A stretch of 64,000 nucleotides of DNA from Anatilimnocola aggregata (GCF_007747655.1 NZ_CP036274.1:6200001-6264000), one strand, 5' to 3'. Shown: positions 27,203-42,200, counted from the first letter of the stretch. Program-made: numbers and translations. The notes: a model not told the origin generated them from the letters alone.

Positions 27203-30200
27203 ATGACCCACAGCACACATGACGGACACGCACGTAGTGGTCAGAACAAGCGAACGAATGTTTGGAAGAAGGTAACGGGACCGCGTCGCCGCCGCATGTT
27301 CCTTGAGCAGCTCGAAGAACGCTCGCTGCTCGCGCAAATGATTTGGGATGGTGGTGCAGGTAACGACCTGTGGACAACGGCCGCTAACTGGCAAAATGAT
27401 ATTGCCCCGACCTCGGGCGACGATCTGGTCTTTACTTCACTAGGTGCTGGTCCCAGCATCAACGACTTCCCGGCCGGTACGCGGTTCAGCACCATCAGCA
27501 TCAGTGGTTCGGGCTACACTTTCACAGAGGCCGCGACCAATCCGATCGAACTCATCGGCGGCCTGGTCTCTAGCCACACCACGGGCACCAACAACTGGAA
27601 TATTGATGTCACGTTGCTCAACGCCGTTTCGGTGTTCAACGCGACCCCCGGAACCACGCTGGCCATCGGTGGCGACATCAATACCGCCAACGTGCTCGGT
27701 TCCACTGGCGTCGGTGTCGGCGGCACGAGCGCCCTCACGTTCGACGGCAACGGCGATATCAACGTTTCCGGCAACATCACTGGCGCTGGCGGCCTAGCCA
27801 AAATCGGTTCTGGGCGGACGACCCTATCCGGGGCGAATACATTCGAGGGCATCGTTAGCATTCGCCAGGGCTACCTCCGCGCGGCCAGTCCCACGGCGCT
27901 GGGCACGTCGGACGGCTTCACCGACCTTGGTGCCGGTGACGCCAATGGCGGCATGGCCCTGGAACTGGCCGGTGTCAATATCGTCGGCGAGGCGCTGGCC
28001 ATTCGTGAAGGCGGCGTCGGCTACGGCAACGTGTTCGATACCGATGGTCTAGGTGCCTTGCGGGCCGTCAGCGGCGCTAGCACATGGTCGGGCAATATTC
28101 AGCTAACCGGTGCCGACAACTTGATCGGTGTCGTTACCGGTGCCACACTCGATATCTCGGGCCAGGTTGCCGCCGGGATCGGCGGCGCGGTCGATCTGTT
28201 TAAGGTCGGCGGCGGTACCCTCCGCCTCAGTGGCGCAAGTGCGAACATCTATACCGGTCAGACCCACGTACTGCAGGGCACCCTTGAACTCGGCAAGACC
28301 GCCGGCGTCAACGCCATCGGCGGTGATCTGGTGATCGGCACCAATTTCAACGGCGATGTCGGCGATGACAAGGCCGTCGTCCGCCTGCTGGCGGACAACC
28401 AAATTCCGCGGGTCGATTTCTTCAATGCCGCACTTCGCACCGTTACCATCAACCCCTCTGGTCTGCTCGATTTGGGAGTCTTCGACGACGACATCGGCAA
28501 CTTGATAATGCAGACCGGGCCGTCCGCCTCGGCCGATGTCACCGGCACCGCCGCCAGCTTGCTCTCGCTCGGTGGTAACCTTACGCTTACTGGCCTTTTG
28601 CAAGGAACCAGCGGCGCGTCACCCGCCGCTACGATCTCGGCCAACGTCAATCTCGGCCCGCTCTTCTCCGGAGCCTCTGGCCATGTCGAACGAACGATCA
28701 CAGTGAACGACACCCAGCTCACTGACGTCGGTGCCGATCTGATCATCTCCGGCGTCATCAGTGGCCCCGCCGACATTCAAATGGTCAAGGCCGGTGGTGG
28801 CACTCTCCGTTTGACCGGCAACAACACCTACCTAGGCGGTACCGTTATCAACGGCGGCATTACCGAAATCGGCCACGATAACGCGTTCGGTGCCACCACC
28901 AGTCCACTCTCGTTTGTCAGTGGCCAGTTATCCGCCTTCGGTGCTGCTCGGAATGTTGACAATCCCTTTTCGTACGAAAGCGCCAACGGATTGGACATCC
29001 TCGGCGCAAACGCGATCGAATTTTCAGGTCTTACAACGTTCGCCAACGGCAACAAAACGATCGGTGTCATGCATCCCGCGGGCGTCGTCGAGTTCAGCGG
29101 CGGCATCGAGCAGTGGATCTTTGGCAACATTAACTTAGCCAAGCGAGGCCTGGGCGAATTGGTCTTTAGCGCCCCCGCAACATATGGCGGCACGACAACG
29201 ATCAACGACAACGACGGCGGCACGATCCGCCTGGTCGATGGCGGCACGCTCCCCTTCACCAGTGGCATTACAGTTGGCCTGAACGGTCGACTGGTGCTCG
29301 ACAATACTGCGGTCACCGTTGACCGCCTGAGCGACAACACGAATCTGAGCGTTTCTGGAACGTTAGTTTTGATTGGCGAGACTAACGCCGCCACAACCGA
29401 AACCGTCGGTGTCATCAACAACGCCAACGATCGCACGACGACGATTGACATCCGAAACACTGGTACCGGCAGCGCACAGCTCATCGCCCGACGCTTCGAT
29501 GGCGCCGGCGTGCTGTCGATGTACAACTTTGTCAGCAACGATGGGCCACTCGATCCGGCCGGTTCGAATCGCGTGACCATGATCGAAGCGCCTGCGGGCA
29601 ATTTCGCGCTGGTCGGCGGCATCGTTCCCACCTCGGTCGCCACCACTTCCGCCGGCGCAATCGATTTCGTCACCGTCCAGTCAGTGGCTGAAGGTTTCGA
29701 TGTCATTCCCCTCCCCGCCACTGGCTACACCACCAGCCTGGCCAATGCCGGCGCTTTGAGCAACGTTCGCGTATCCACCAGTGAGGCCCTGGACGTCGCC
29801 AAGACGGTCAATGCGATCCTCATCGATCCAGGCGTTTCGGTCACCGGCGCACACACGCTGACTACAACCAGCGGCGCAATCGTCTTCAATGGCACGGGGA
29901 GCGATATTTCGGGTCTGACCCTCAGCCCGACGAACGCTCGCATCTTTGTCGAGGACGGCGCAACAGCCACGATTAACAGCCGGATCGTCGGCACCGCTAA
30001 TATCGGCAAGTCGGGGCCGGGCACGCTGGTTCTTACCGGGGATAACACCTATAGCGGCAACACGATTGTGGCTCAGGGTGTCCTCAACATCCAACGTAGC
30101 ACGGCCCTCGGTTCTAATAATGGAACCACAACGGTCAACGAGGGTGCCCGCATCGAGCTGGAACAGACAACTTTTGGCCCAATCAATGTTTCGATCGAGT

Positions 30201-33200
30201 CGCTTGCATTACGTGGCACTGGTCCCGACGGGCTGGGTGTGCTGCGCAACATCGCCGGCGACAACTCCTGGGCCGGTGCCATCACCATGTCCGGGTCGGT
30301 CCTCGATCAGTCCGTTACCACCGGCGGCGTCTCCCAGACCGCAAACGTGATCCGCACCACGAACATCGTCGATATCGCCGACGGCAGCCTGGATGTAAGC
30401 GGCGTGTTCGGCAGCAACAACAACGATTTTATCAAGCTCGGAACCGGCGCGCTCGAACTGAGTGGCATCGCCGCTGGCCTGCTGAACCAAATCAGTATCA
30501 TTGCCGAGGGCAAGCTGCTGCTGAACAAAGTGCCGGGCATCAGCCCGCTGACTGGCACAATCTTTGTCGGCAACGGCGTGGGTGGCAACGACAGCGCCGA
30601 ACTGGAACTAGCCGGTAGCGACCAGATCCCCGACAGCAGCGCGATCACCGTGTACGGCGACGGCCTGTTCGATCTGAACAGTAACTCGGATGTCACCGCC
30701 GGTATAAATCTGGTCATCGGTGCCGCCAGCGCCGGCGATATCAACATCGGTGCAGGCACACTCACTCCCAATGGCGACCTGACAGTCTTGACCCAAGGCT
30801 CGGGTAATGCGACCGGCGCGACAATTACGGGTGGTACCTATGCGGGCGTGATCTTCGGCTCAATCAACGCAACCGCTGCCACGCGCATTTGGCAGGTCAA
30901 CGATGGTTCGTCCGGCAATGACCTGACCGTCACCTCCACGATTGCCGATGGCAGCGGCCTGCAGTCAATGGCTCTGACAAAGCGGGGCCTTGGTGCCCTA
31001 GTCCTGGGAGGCACTGCGGCCAACACTTTTACGGGTACGACCACAGTCGAGGAAGGCAAGCTGCTCCTGGCCAAAACCGCCGGCCTCAACGCCATCGGTG
31101 GCGCTCTGACAATCGGCATCAACAACAGCAACTGGGGTTACGCAGACAGCCGCGAGGTGGAGCTGGCCGCCAGCAACCAGATTCCCGATTATCTGGCCCT
31201 GGTCACCCTCAACTCCAATGCCCTCCTAGATCTGAACGGTTTCGACGAAACAATCGGAGTGGCCGACGCCCAGAACGCCCTCTCTATCACCTCCGGCCAC
31301 GTCACCACCGGCGCGGGCACCCTCGGGATCAACGGCAACATCGCTACTGTCAGCGGCCAGGCCGTTGGCTTCTTCACGATGATTGCTCCCCCGGTGATCG
31401 AGGGCAATATCGACCTGGGCGGTATCAGCCGGGTGATCGATATCGCCGGCGACCGAGGTCAACTTCCTTACGAAGCGATCATTTCCGCCAATATCAGCGG
31501 CTCGGGCGGGCTGATCAAGAACAACTCTGGCCACCTGCTGCTTTCTGGTGCTAACACGTACAGCGGCGACACCTACCTGAATAATGCCACCAACGGCATC
31601 GCCGTCGGCCACAACACGGCGCTCGGCACCGGTCGCGTTTACACGCTAAGCGGTGCCGCGTTCTCCACGTACGGTGGCTCGCGGACGTTGGCCAACGACC
31701 TGTTCCTCCTGGCTGGCACGCTCAACATCGGCAACACGCTCCAAGGCGGCGGCGGCGGCGACCTGACCTTCACCGGCAAAGCCAATGTCGTCGCTGGCGC
31801 GCTGACCATTAACGTGAACGGTCCCTACTCCGTGGAGTTCGCCGGTGGCTTAGGCGAAACGATGTCCGGCGCAAGCCTCACGAAGGATGGCTTCGGCACC
31901 ATGGTGATTTCCGATACCGCTACCCTCAGCGGTTCGCTCGTCATCAATCCCCAGGGCGGAGCGATCATCCTCCGCGATGAAGGCACGCTGCTCAACATTA
32001 GCAATGCGACCATTGCGAATAGCTTCACGATCGGCCTTAACGGCACTCTCCAGATCGACAATTCCGGCACGGTCGCCCTCGACAACCGCATCGGTAACAC
32101 CTCCGGCCTGTTGCTGCAAGGCGGCACGCTGGCGCTCGTCGGTCGGGCCGGCGCAGCCACGTCAGAAATCCTCGGCACGATCACGCTGAATACGAACTTC
32201 AGTTCCCAGGTCGAACAATTGGTTCCCACCGCCGCTGGCACTTCCGCCAAGCTCTCCTCGATGAGCCTCGTCCGCGCTGCGGGCGGTTCGGGTGCCTTCT
32301 TCGGCCGCGGCCGCGCCCTCGGCGAAGCGACTGGCAACGAGATTGTGTTCGTCGCCGCTCTGCCAGGGTTGACCAACGGCGTCTTCCCGCAAGCCGTCAT
32401 CAACAACCTGACCACTGGCACGCCCGCCCTCGATGGGATGCAGTTCCTGCACAGCAAGGGCCCCGGCACCGCGATCCGCCCGCTGGAAGCTGCCGACGGA
32501 CTCTCCACCGACATCAACACAGCTGCCGCCACCAATAGCGTACGCATTACGAGCGACGTGGCGCTCACAGGCAACCGCTCAGTCAACGCGGTGATGATCG
32601 TCGGTACCGGTGTCGATGTGACTGGAGCGTTCAACCTCACGTTGACCGGTGGCCCCCTCGCCGTTTCTGGCGCTACGAACACAATCGCTGTTTCGGGTGC
32701 CACAGGTCTCGGGCTGCCTGCCGACGCCACGATCTATGCTTCGAGCGACGTCAATATTTCGTCGATCATCAGTGGCGGTGCCACCACCAACAAATCTGGC
32801 CCCGGCACTGTCACTTCGTCCGGCGCGGGTGCTAACACCTTCGCGGGCACCGCGCTCAACATTACCGATGGAGTCTGGGTCGGCACCAAAGCCACCGCCT
32901 TCGGTGCCGCCGCCGGCGCGGTCAACGTCCTCACTGGAGCAACCTTGGCGATCGACGGAGCGTTCTCCACAGTCACCAAGACCGGCACCCTAACGATCAA
33001 CGGCACAGGCGAAGGCCGTGCTGCCTTTATCCCGCTACGAGTCATCGACCCCACGCCTCCCGCTATCGTTGTAGGTGCGGTCGAAACGGTCACCTGGAAT
33101 GGACCCGTCGCCCTGGGAACCAACCGTAGCGCGATTCAAATCGACGGAAACGATGAACTAATCCTCAACGGCGTCGTTAGCGGCCAAGGCTTCAACAAGT

Positions 33201-36200
33201 ACGGCGAAGGCATTCTGGAGTTAGCTGGTACGGCGAGTAACACGAATATCATCCAGAGCATCCTCTGGCAGGGTACCGTGGAGCTGAACAAATCCGTCGG
33301 CATAAACGCCCTGGCGACCTTAGCCAACATTATTCAGGTCGGCGACTATGTCGGCGGCGACAACGCCGACCGCCTGGTCAGTGTTGCTAGCGACCAGATT
33401 CCGGCCACCTCCACAATTACGATCAACGGCAGCGGCGTCTGGAATCTCAACGACCGCGACGAATCTTTCGGTGCTTATGCCGGCGCGACGACTGCCATCA
33501 CTCTCAATCAAGGCCCCAACGGCAGCCCGGACATCAACATGACCACGGGCACGCTCACGCTCGTGAATTCGGCTACTGTGGCCAACGTCGCCAACATCGC
33601 CACCGGTACGCTCGCCGGCGGTTATCAGGCGCCGGCCACGATCTCCGGCGGCACCTTGGTCATCGACCAAAGCGCCACTACAGCCAGCGCGAATACCACC
33701 ATTACCGTCGCCGACTCCACTGGCCTGGAAGATCTAGTAATAACTTCCACCATCGCCTCCGCAGGAGGCGACTTGGCGGCCGAACGCACCCTGAATAAGG
33801 CCGGCAACGGGCGCCTCGTTTTGGCGGGGAATAACACCTTCGATGGTAGCTTCGCACACTCCGCGGGCGAACTGGTCGTCCGTCACAACAACGCCTTCGG
33901 CGCTCCCACGGGTATCACGATCCTTGGCAACTCGACGCTGATCCTCGAGGATCCGGTTGCCGGCGCGCCAGGGCTGGTCATCGCGGAACCGTTCCAAAGC
34001 AACGCCGGCGGTGCCGGCTTCGGTTCGCGCGGCCAGATTTTCAACGCCATCGGCGACAACCAACTCACCGGCACGCTCACGCTCAACGGCAACAGCCGCA
34101 TCGGCGTGGAAGGGGGAACGGAACTGGACGTGAACGGCCAGATCGTGGAAATCGGCGGCGCTCGCACGCTCGACAAGTTCCTCACCGGCACGCTGGAATT
34201 CTCGGGGACTGGCGCCAATACCTACACCGGCCAGACGCAGGTGCATGAAGGTGATTTGATCCTTAATAAGACTGGTGTGGTTGCCATTACCGGCAATCTG
34301 GTGCTCGGCAACAACGCGGGCAATGACAACAGTGGCCTTGTGACCGTGGCCCAGCAGGGTGCCGCAAACGGCCAGATTGCCGAGACCTCGGTCATCACTG
34401 TGGGCACTGAAGGCCTGCTCAACCTGAACGGCTTCAATCAAACGCTCAATCCCGCCGCCGCGGCGACCAGCATATCGATGCAGTTTGGCAACCGGTTCGC
34501 TGCCGATATCGCGACCGGTGCTGGCGTGCTCACCATGGGCGCGAACGCCAACCTGGTGAATGCCGACGGTGCAGGCTTCGAGAACTTCTTCTCCGCCTCT
34601 CCCACAATTAGCGGTTTCCTGAACCTGGCGAACGCCGACCTGAATGTAAGCGCAACTTTTGACCACGCCGTGATTCCCCACGACCTGACGATCAGTGCCA
34701 CAATCAATGGCGGCGGCGCGACGGGCACCATCACCAAAGCAGGTGCTGGCACGCTGGTTTTGAGCGGCGACAACTCGGCCGCCTATTCGGGTACGACAAC
34801 ACTTAGCGCCGGCACGTTGCTGGCCGGGCACAACAGCGCACTAGGCACGGGTTCGCTGAACATCAACGGCGCCACCAGTCTCGGTGCGGTTGGCAATATC
34901 ACGCTGGGCAATGCGATCACGCTTGGAGCCGCCCCGGTTCTTCGCGGCACCGAGACCGACAGCCTGAACCTCTCCGGCCTAATCACCCAAACTGGGGCGA
35001 CCCGCACCATTACCCGCAACGCCGCCTCCGGCGCTGCGTTCGAGCTATCGGGCGGCGTGGAACTTGGTGGATTCGCGCTGGTATACGACAACCAGAACTT
35101 CGGCACCGAGGACGAGATCGGCAACGGTGCCGCAGCAGGCGGCGCCATCACGGGCGCCGCCGCGGGCAGCGGCCTGACCAAAACCGGTGTCGGCGGCTTG
35201 CTCCTCTCGGACGCCAATTCCTACATCGGCACGACCACCGTCAGCGTGGGCGTACTACGGATCAGCAATGCGTTGGCTTTGGGCACACCGGCCGCCGGAA
35301 CCACCGTTGCCAACGGCGCACAGCTCGCCCTCGAAGGCAACATCACCGTCGCTGGAGAGGCCCTCACTCTGACCGGATTGTCGAACAATACGAGCTTCGC
35401 ATCGAATTCCGGTTTCGGCGCGCGGGGCCACGTCCGCAATCTCTCGGGCACCAATACCTGGCAGGGTAACGTCACGTTGCAGGGCAGCGCTAACCTAACT
35501 CAGGCCACCGCGGTTACGCTCGGCGTCGATGCCGGTAGCGAGTTGATCATCGACGGGGCGATTACGCATATCGCCGGGTTCACGAGCACTATCGGAGCAT
35601 TCAAAGTAGGTGCCGGCACCCTCGAGTATACCGGAGCGGCCAATACCTACACGGGCACAACCACTATCCAAGAGGGCACGCTTGAACTTAACAAGGCTGT
35701 TGGTGTCAACAACTTCGCCGGCGGTCTCACCGTCGGTGATCACGGTGGCGGTTCCAACGCCGACCAGGTCCGCGTTCTGGCAAGCAACCAGATTATCGAT
35801 GCCGCCGCGCTCACCATCAACAGTTCCGGCCGCTTGGAACTCGACGCAGCCGTGGATGAATCCATCACCGGCGCGCACATCATCACCCGCACCTACGGCG
35901 CTGGCGGTGTTTTGGCGGCTGGCGATGGGGCCAGCACGTACACGCTGGGTAACAACGTAGCTGTCAACAATTTCGGCTTCACCGATGGCACAGCCACCAC
36001 TGGCGCGGCAAACTTTACCAGCGCTGGCGGCGACGTGGCAATGGGCGCCACTCGCACTTTCACGGTAGAAGATTCGCTGATTCCAGACTCCGCTGCCGAT
36101 CTGAACCTCGACGCCTTCTTCACTGGTGCGGGCGGATTGACCACGGCCGGCATCGGTACGACTCGCCTAACTGCCGACAACTCCTTCACCGGTGCGGTCC

Positions 36201-39200
36201 TGGTTCAGGGTACGTTCCGCGCGAATGCCGGCACCACCAGTGTCGTCGGTGGCACGCTCGAAATCACCTCGGGTGGCGACATCTCCTCAGTCTTAGCGAT
36301 CACCGTCCAGAACGGTGGTACCCTTCGCCTGCTCAACACCTCGGTAGCAGGGAATCTGATCGGCAACACCGCGACGATCAACTTGGCAGGCGGCAACCTT
36401 GAGTTTTTCGGCCTCGCCGCAGGTGGCTTCACGGAGGAGGTCGGCGTTGTCACCATCAATCCCCCCACTGTCGCCAACCTCTCCAGCCGTGGCTCGCGGA
36501 TACTTCTGGATCAAAACGGGGCTACTTCCGATACGGAACTGAACCTTGCCGGTCTGGTGCGCAATGCTGGCGGTGTCCTGGCAATCGAAACCATCGACGC
36601 GGATCTCTCGGACGACAGCGGCGCCAACGATCTGCTATTAACTCTGGATGCCGCTCCGGTATTTGTTGGAGGCATTCTCCCGTGGGCGACCGTTACCGGG
36701 CCCGCAGGCTTTGACCTGGTCCGCGATTTCGATGGTGGCGCCCCAATTGCCCTCGGCCGCGTCGTCGCTTACGACCCGATTACTACCCTCAACGGTAACG
36801 TCAAGCTCACGGCTGATGACAATACGCTCGCGGGAGCAAACACAATCAACGCCTTGCTCGTTGATGGCAATGGCGTGGATTTGGACCTAAACGGCTTCAC
36901 GCTTACGGTTGGTACCGCCGCTCCCAGCGGACTGATCGCTACCCGCGGCAGCACCCAGACTATCAGCGATGGCACATTGAACTTCGGTGCTCGCGAAGCA
37001 TTGTTCCTCACTGGCACCGCCGGGACCGATTCGCTCAGCGTCTTGGCCGACATTTTGGGCGCCGCTGCCCTGCGGAAGGAAAGTCCCGGCACCCTGACCT
37101 TCTCGGGCGACAACATTGGCTTTACCAGCACGATCACCGTCAACCAGGGGACGCTCGTCGCGGCCAGCAACAATGCCCTGGGCGATAACGATGCCACTCC
37201 CGGCGGCGCAGTCACCGTCAACAACCTCGGTCGGCTTGTGCTTGACGGCGGTGCGCTCGGAATCGATCTGGGTAACAAGTCGATAGTCCTCCACGGCACC
37301 GGCCTGGAAGGAGATGCCCTGGGCGCCCTGCAATCTATGGGCGCGGGCGCCGTCACCGTCGGCAGTGGCACTACGACGATCACTTTCAACACGACCCCAA
37401 TCCGCATAGCCGTCAATGGCGGCGATTTGACTTTGAACGGCACCATCGGCACCGGTACTAACAGCTTGGATAAGATCGGCCTTGGCCGCCTCACCCTGTC
37501 CGGCACCGCCAACAACACCTACACCGGTACGACGACGGTTCTGGACGGAACCCTGCGCCTCGATAAGACCGGCGCGGCTGTCGTCGCCCTGGCTGGTGCG
37601 CTGACCATCGGCGACCAGAGCGGCAACGACACGGTCGAACTCGGCGGCACGACGGCCACCACTAACCTGATTGCCGACGCTGCCGTCATCACCATCAACG
37701 GCGGTACGCTGAACTTCCTGAATACCGTCTTAGGTGGCGGCACCGAAACAACCACGGGCGCTTTCGCGATCAATGGCGGCACCGTCAATAGCAACGACGA
37801 CACGTTCGGCCTGAGTGGCAGTCTCACTTACAACCTCGGCTTTGGCCCCGCGGTAATCAACGGCAACCTGAACCTGGGCGGCGCTGCCCGGACCTTTGCC
37901 GTGAACGAAGGTGCCACACTCAACGACGTAACAGTCAACTCGCTGATTTCCAATGGCTCGATTACCAAGAGCAACCTTGCGGGCGGCCTGCTTCTGACCA
38001 ATGGCGGCAATACGTTCGCAGGCGGCGTGATACTGCAAGGCGGTATTCTGGCCCTAGGTCACGAAGATGCGTTAGGTACTGGCTCGCTCACCGTAAACAC
38101 TGCGTCTAGCCGGTTGTTGGCTGACGGCCTTAACTTGACGGGTGCAAACGCCATCAACAACACCGTCTTGTTCAATCTACCGAGCGACAGTGGGCTCACA
38201 CTCGGTGGCCGGCGCGATTTTGGTGGCACAAACGGAATCGAGTTTAGCGGTACGGTCACCATGCCTGCTCCTGGTGCCGGGACACGGAATTTTATAAACG
38301 TCGAAGATCCGCAGATCGACGCCGAAGTCAGCGGCATCATAGATGGCGGCAATAACAACTTCGTTTTCGGCAAGGGTGGGATCGGCACGCTCGTGCTGTC
38401 CGGCAATAACACGTTTGATGTTCGCGACACCCTCGGCTCGCTCACTAATCTTGACCAGACGGAAGGAATTTCGCTGAACTTTGGCGTCCTGCGAATCACA
38501 AACTCCAACGCCCTGGGCGGCGGAGCTTTTTCAAATGTGAACGTCCGCGGAGACCAGGGAGCCGTACTCGAAATCGACGGTTCGCTCGCCGACGTCGATC
38601 TGACCAACCGCCACTTGATCGTATTCAGCCCCGACAACGGAGTGTCCCGCGGCTTTCTGAATATGACCTCGACAGCAGGCGTGCATACGGGCGTGGTCCG
38701 CAGCATTGCCGGCGACAACACGGTTACTGGCCAGATCGATCTTCGGAATATCGCCGGCACGGTTGCGAATGCTGGTACCAATTTCGTTGACGTCGTTTCG
38801 GACAGCCTGGAATTAATTGGCCAGATCGTGCAGACTGTCAATGCCGCCGGCACCGCGACCGCCACCGGTGCTCGCAACATTACCAAGACAGGTGAGGGCG
38901 CGCTCCGCTTCAGTGGCGCGACCGCCAACCTCTACAGCGGCACCACGTCGATCATGGATGGCCGCCTGGAGCTAAATAAGACTGCCGGCGTCAACGCCAT
39001 CTCGGGTATCCTGCAGATCGGGGACAACGAAGGAATCAACGATTCCGCCGAGGTCCGGTTCGTGGTCAGCGACCAGTTGGGATCGGTCACGAACATTAAT
39101 CTGGGTGTCGAAGGGTTGCTTAACCTCAACGGCCAGTCGGAGATTGTTGGCACGGCCACCGCACTCACCGTCGGCCCCACGTTCAGCAGCGATATTACCA

Positions 39201-42200
39201 CGGGTGCTGGGCTGTTGCAGCTCATCGGCGACGTCTCTGTCACGCCGCGGCCCGGCATCATTACCTCCGTCGCGTCCACGATTACCGGCAGTCTCCAATT
39301 GACCAATGTCGCCGGTGCCGCCTTGCAGCGGACCTACACCGTCAACGACGCACCGGGCGAAGTCGAACTGGTTATTTCCGCCGTCGTCAGCGAGTTCGCG
39401 GGCGGCCCAGCAGGCTTTATCAAGGCTGGTGCCGGCCGGATGGTGCTCTCGGGAGATAATACGTTTAGTGGGAATAACAACGTCAATGCGGGTGTGCTGC
39501 GGGTTGAACATGCCGACGCTTTGGGCGACAGTGGCGCAGCCACGACCACGACGGTCGCCGCCGGCGCCTCGCTGGAAATGAACATCGTTGGCTCGCAAAC
39601 CATTGACAACGAAATCCTCAGCATTACCGGCTCGGGCATTATCAACGGCCCAACGACGGCCCTGTTGACCACGGTCCTCGGCACGGGCGGCCTGCGAGTG
39701 CTCGACGGCACTCATACCTTCTCGCAGAACGTATCGCTAGGCGCGAATACGCTCATCAATGTCAACGACGGCGACGAATTGATTCTCTCCGGCGCTGGCA
39801 TTTTGGCCGCAGGTGGCAACAACATCGTCAAGTCAGGCGAGGGCACCTGGGAAATCGGCGGCTCCGCCGCAAACACTGGTACCGGAACTTGGTTCGTCAA
39901 CGACGGCACGGTCGAGCTCAACAAGGCCGGCGCGGCCGTTGCCATTCCCACTACGCTCCGTATCGGCGACTTGATTGGTGTTAATGATTCGGCTGAGGTC
40001 AATTACGTCACTGGTGCCGGCACCAACCAAATCGGGGACGTGGCGATTTCCGTTCAGCGCGATGGTCTACTCGATCTGAATGGCATCAGCGACACGATCA
40101 GCAATTCGATCGTGCTGGATATCGGCCCTGATTTCAGCGGCGACGTGGTCACCGGCGCGGGCACGCTCTCCAACGCCGCCGCTACCGGCACTTGGATGTT
40201 CTCGATCAGCAATGCTGGTACCGAATCCTCTAGCGTCGCCTCAATTGTCTCGGGCAATCTCAACCTTGGCACCGTCCTCCGCACGTTCGATGCTCGCGAA
40301 AGCAATGCGCCGGTTGAGTTGGACATCCAGGCAGTGATTGCCGCGACCGCTGGCTCGTTCACCAAGGTCAGTCGCGGCACGGCAGCGCTGTCCGGCGCCA
40401 ATCTTTATACTGGCGCCACCACGGTTGCCGCCGACAGTGGCACGCTGCTCGTAAATGGCTCGACCGTCGCCGCCAGTGCCTTCACACTCACCGGTTCGAC
40501 TGTCCCCGGCAGCACGCTGGGTGGCACCGGCACCATCGGTGGCGCTGTCACGGCCAACAACGGCACCACGATCAACCCCGGCCTTAACACGAGCGATCTG
40601 ACCGGCACGCTGACCATCACCGGCGCGCTGACTTTCGCCAATGGTTCGACGTTCTTCGTCGATATTGACGGTCCGGCTGCAGTCGACTACGACCGGATCA
40701 ACGCTGGTGGCACCGTGGTGTTTAGTGCCGCGCCCGCTGGCGCGCTACTCGCTGGAAACGTAGATTCCGCGGTCACCAACACCAACTCATTCCTGCTCAT
40801 CAACAAGACTTCCGGCGGTGCGATCGGGGCTCCAGGTTTCCTGAATGCCCTGCCGCAACCCGTCGGCACGACTACAGTCGGCGGCAAGAGCTTCAGCTAC
40901 AACTATGCCGACTCAGTGCTGGGCGACGGCAACGACTTCGTGCTGAATGCCTCGGCCGCGCTGCGAATTTGGGATGGCGGTAGCTTGATCGATGACCTGT
41001 GGACCACGCCTGAGAACTGGGTCGGCGATGTCACGCCGTTCGCCGGCGACAACCTGCTCTTCCCCGAGGGGATCAACGAAGCCCAGCGAATCAACTACCT
41101 CGCGACTGGCGGCACGTTCACGATCGCCTTTGGTGCTAATACCACAGCAGCAATTGCCTTCAATGCTACTCCAGCGGCGGTGGCGGTAGCGCTAAATGCC
41201 CTCGCCAGCATCAACGCTGGCGGCGGCAGTGTCACTGTCACTGGCGAGGCCGGTAATTACACAATCACTTTTAGTGGTGGGCCTCTGGCCGGGGTTAACC
41301 AACCCCAAGTCGTGCTGAATACGACGTCCCTCACCGGCTTGGTTGGCGTTACCACGGTCACCACCGTGGCCAACGGCGCCGGTGCAGTGACGCGGCTCAC
41401 ACCTGACAATAACTTTGCGGCCAACACGCCTTTTGGCACGATCGAGATCAACACCTCGACCGTCTCCTACGACTTAATCAACAATGCAGTGCTGCTCGAA
41501 GCGCTGGGCGGTGGCATTCTCAATGCCGGCACCAACACCATCTCATTGCCGCTGAACTTGCGGACCAACCCGCAAACCATCACGGCCCAAACATCGGGTA
41601 CGCTCACCTTCGGCGCAACTGCTGATATCGATCTGGACTACCTGGGAAATCCCGGCGGCGACCTGAGCATTCTGGGCACCCGCCCGATCATCTTCAACGG
41701 CACGATCGACGGTAGTGAAACGGTGACGATCAACGGCACCACAGCCAACGCCGATTACACCTTCAACGACAACGTCGGCGGCAGCGACAACCTGGACGAT
41801 TTCCTAATCACCACCGCCAGTGACGTGATCTTCAACGGTAACGTCTCCGCCGCGGACGACTTCATCCAGACGACCGGAACCGGCGAGACCAGTTTTAGTG
41901 GCACCGGCACGAGCCTGATGGGCGGCGAGATCCAGATCGCCACCGTGACGATCACTTTTGAAGACATCGGCACGCTGCAAGCCATCAGCAACGTATCGCT
42001 CAACCTGCTGGGAGGTGGCAACGCCACCCAGGCTTCGACCCACACGCTGCAAGGCGTCACGCTCGACCTGCAAGGGACCGGCAATTACACTCTTGCCTCT
42101 GCCACGAACCAGTTCGTCAACATCAGCGGCAGTGTGAACGGCACGATCGACTATCGCGACATCGACAGCCTGAACATCCTGCCCGCGGGCCTTTCGACCC

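Noticed and set aside
28828-29721. Long open frames opposite the giant gene (for example 297 to 365 codons around 28.8-34.8 kb)
   Set aside because: They are antisense shadows caused by the GC-rich repetitive codons of the giant gene; they recur wherever the repeat does, and show no domain or ribosome site.
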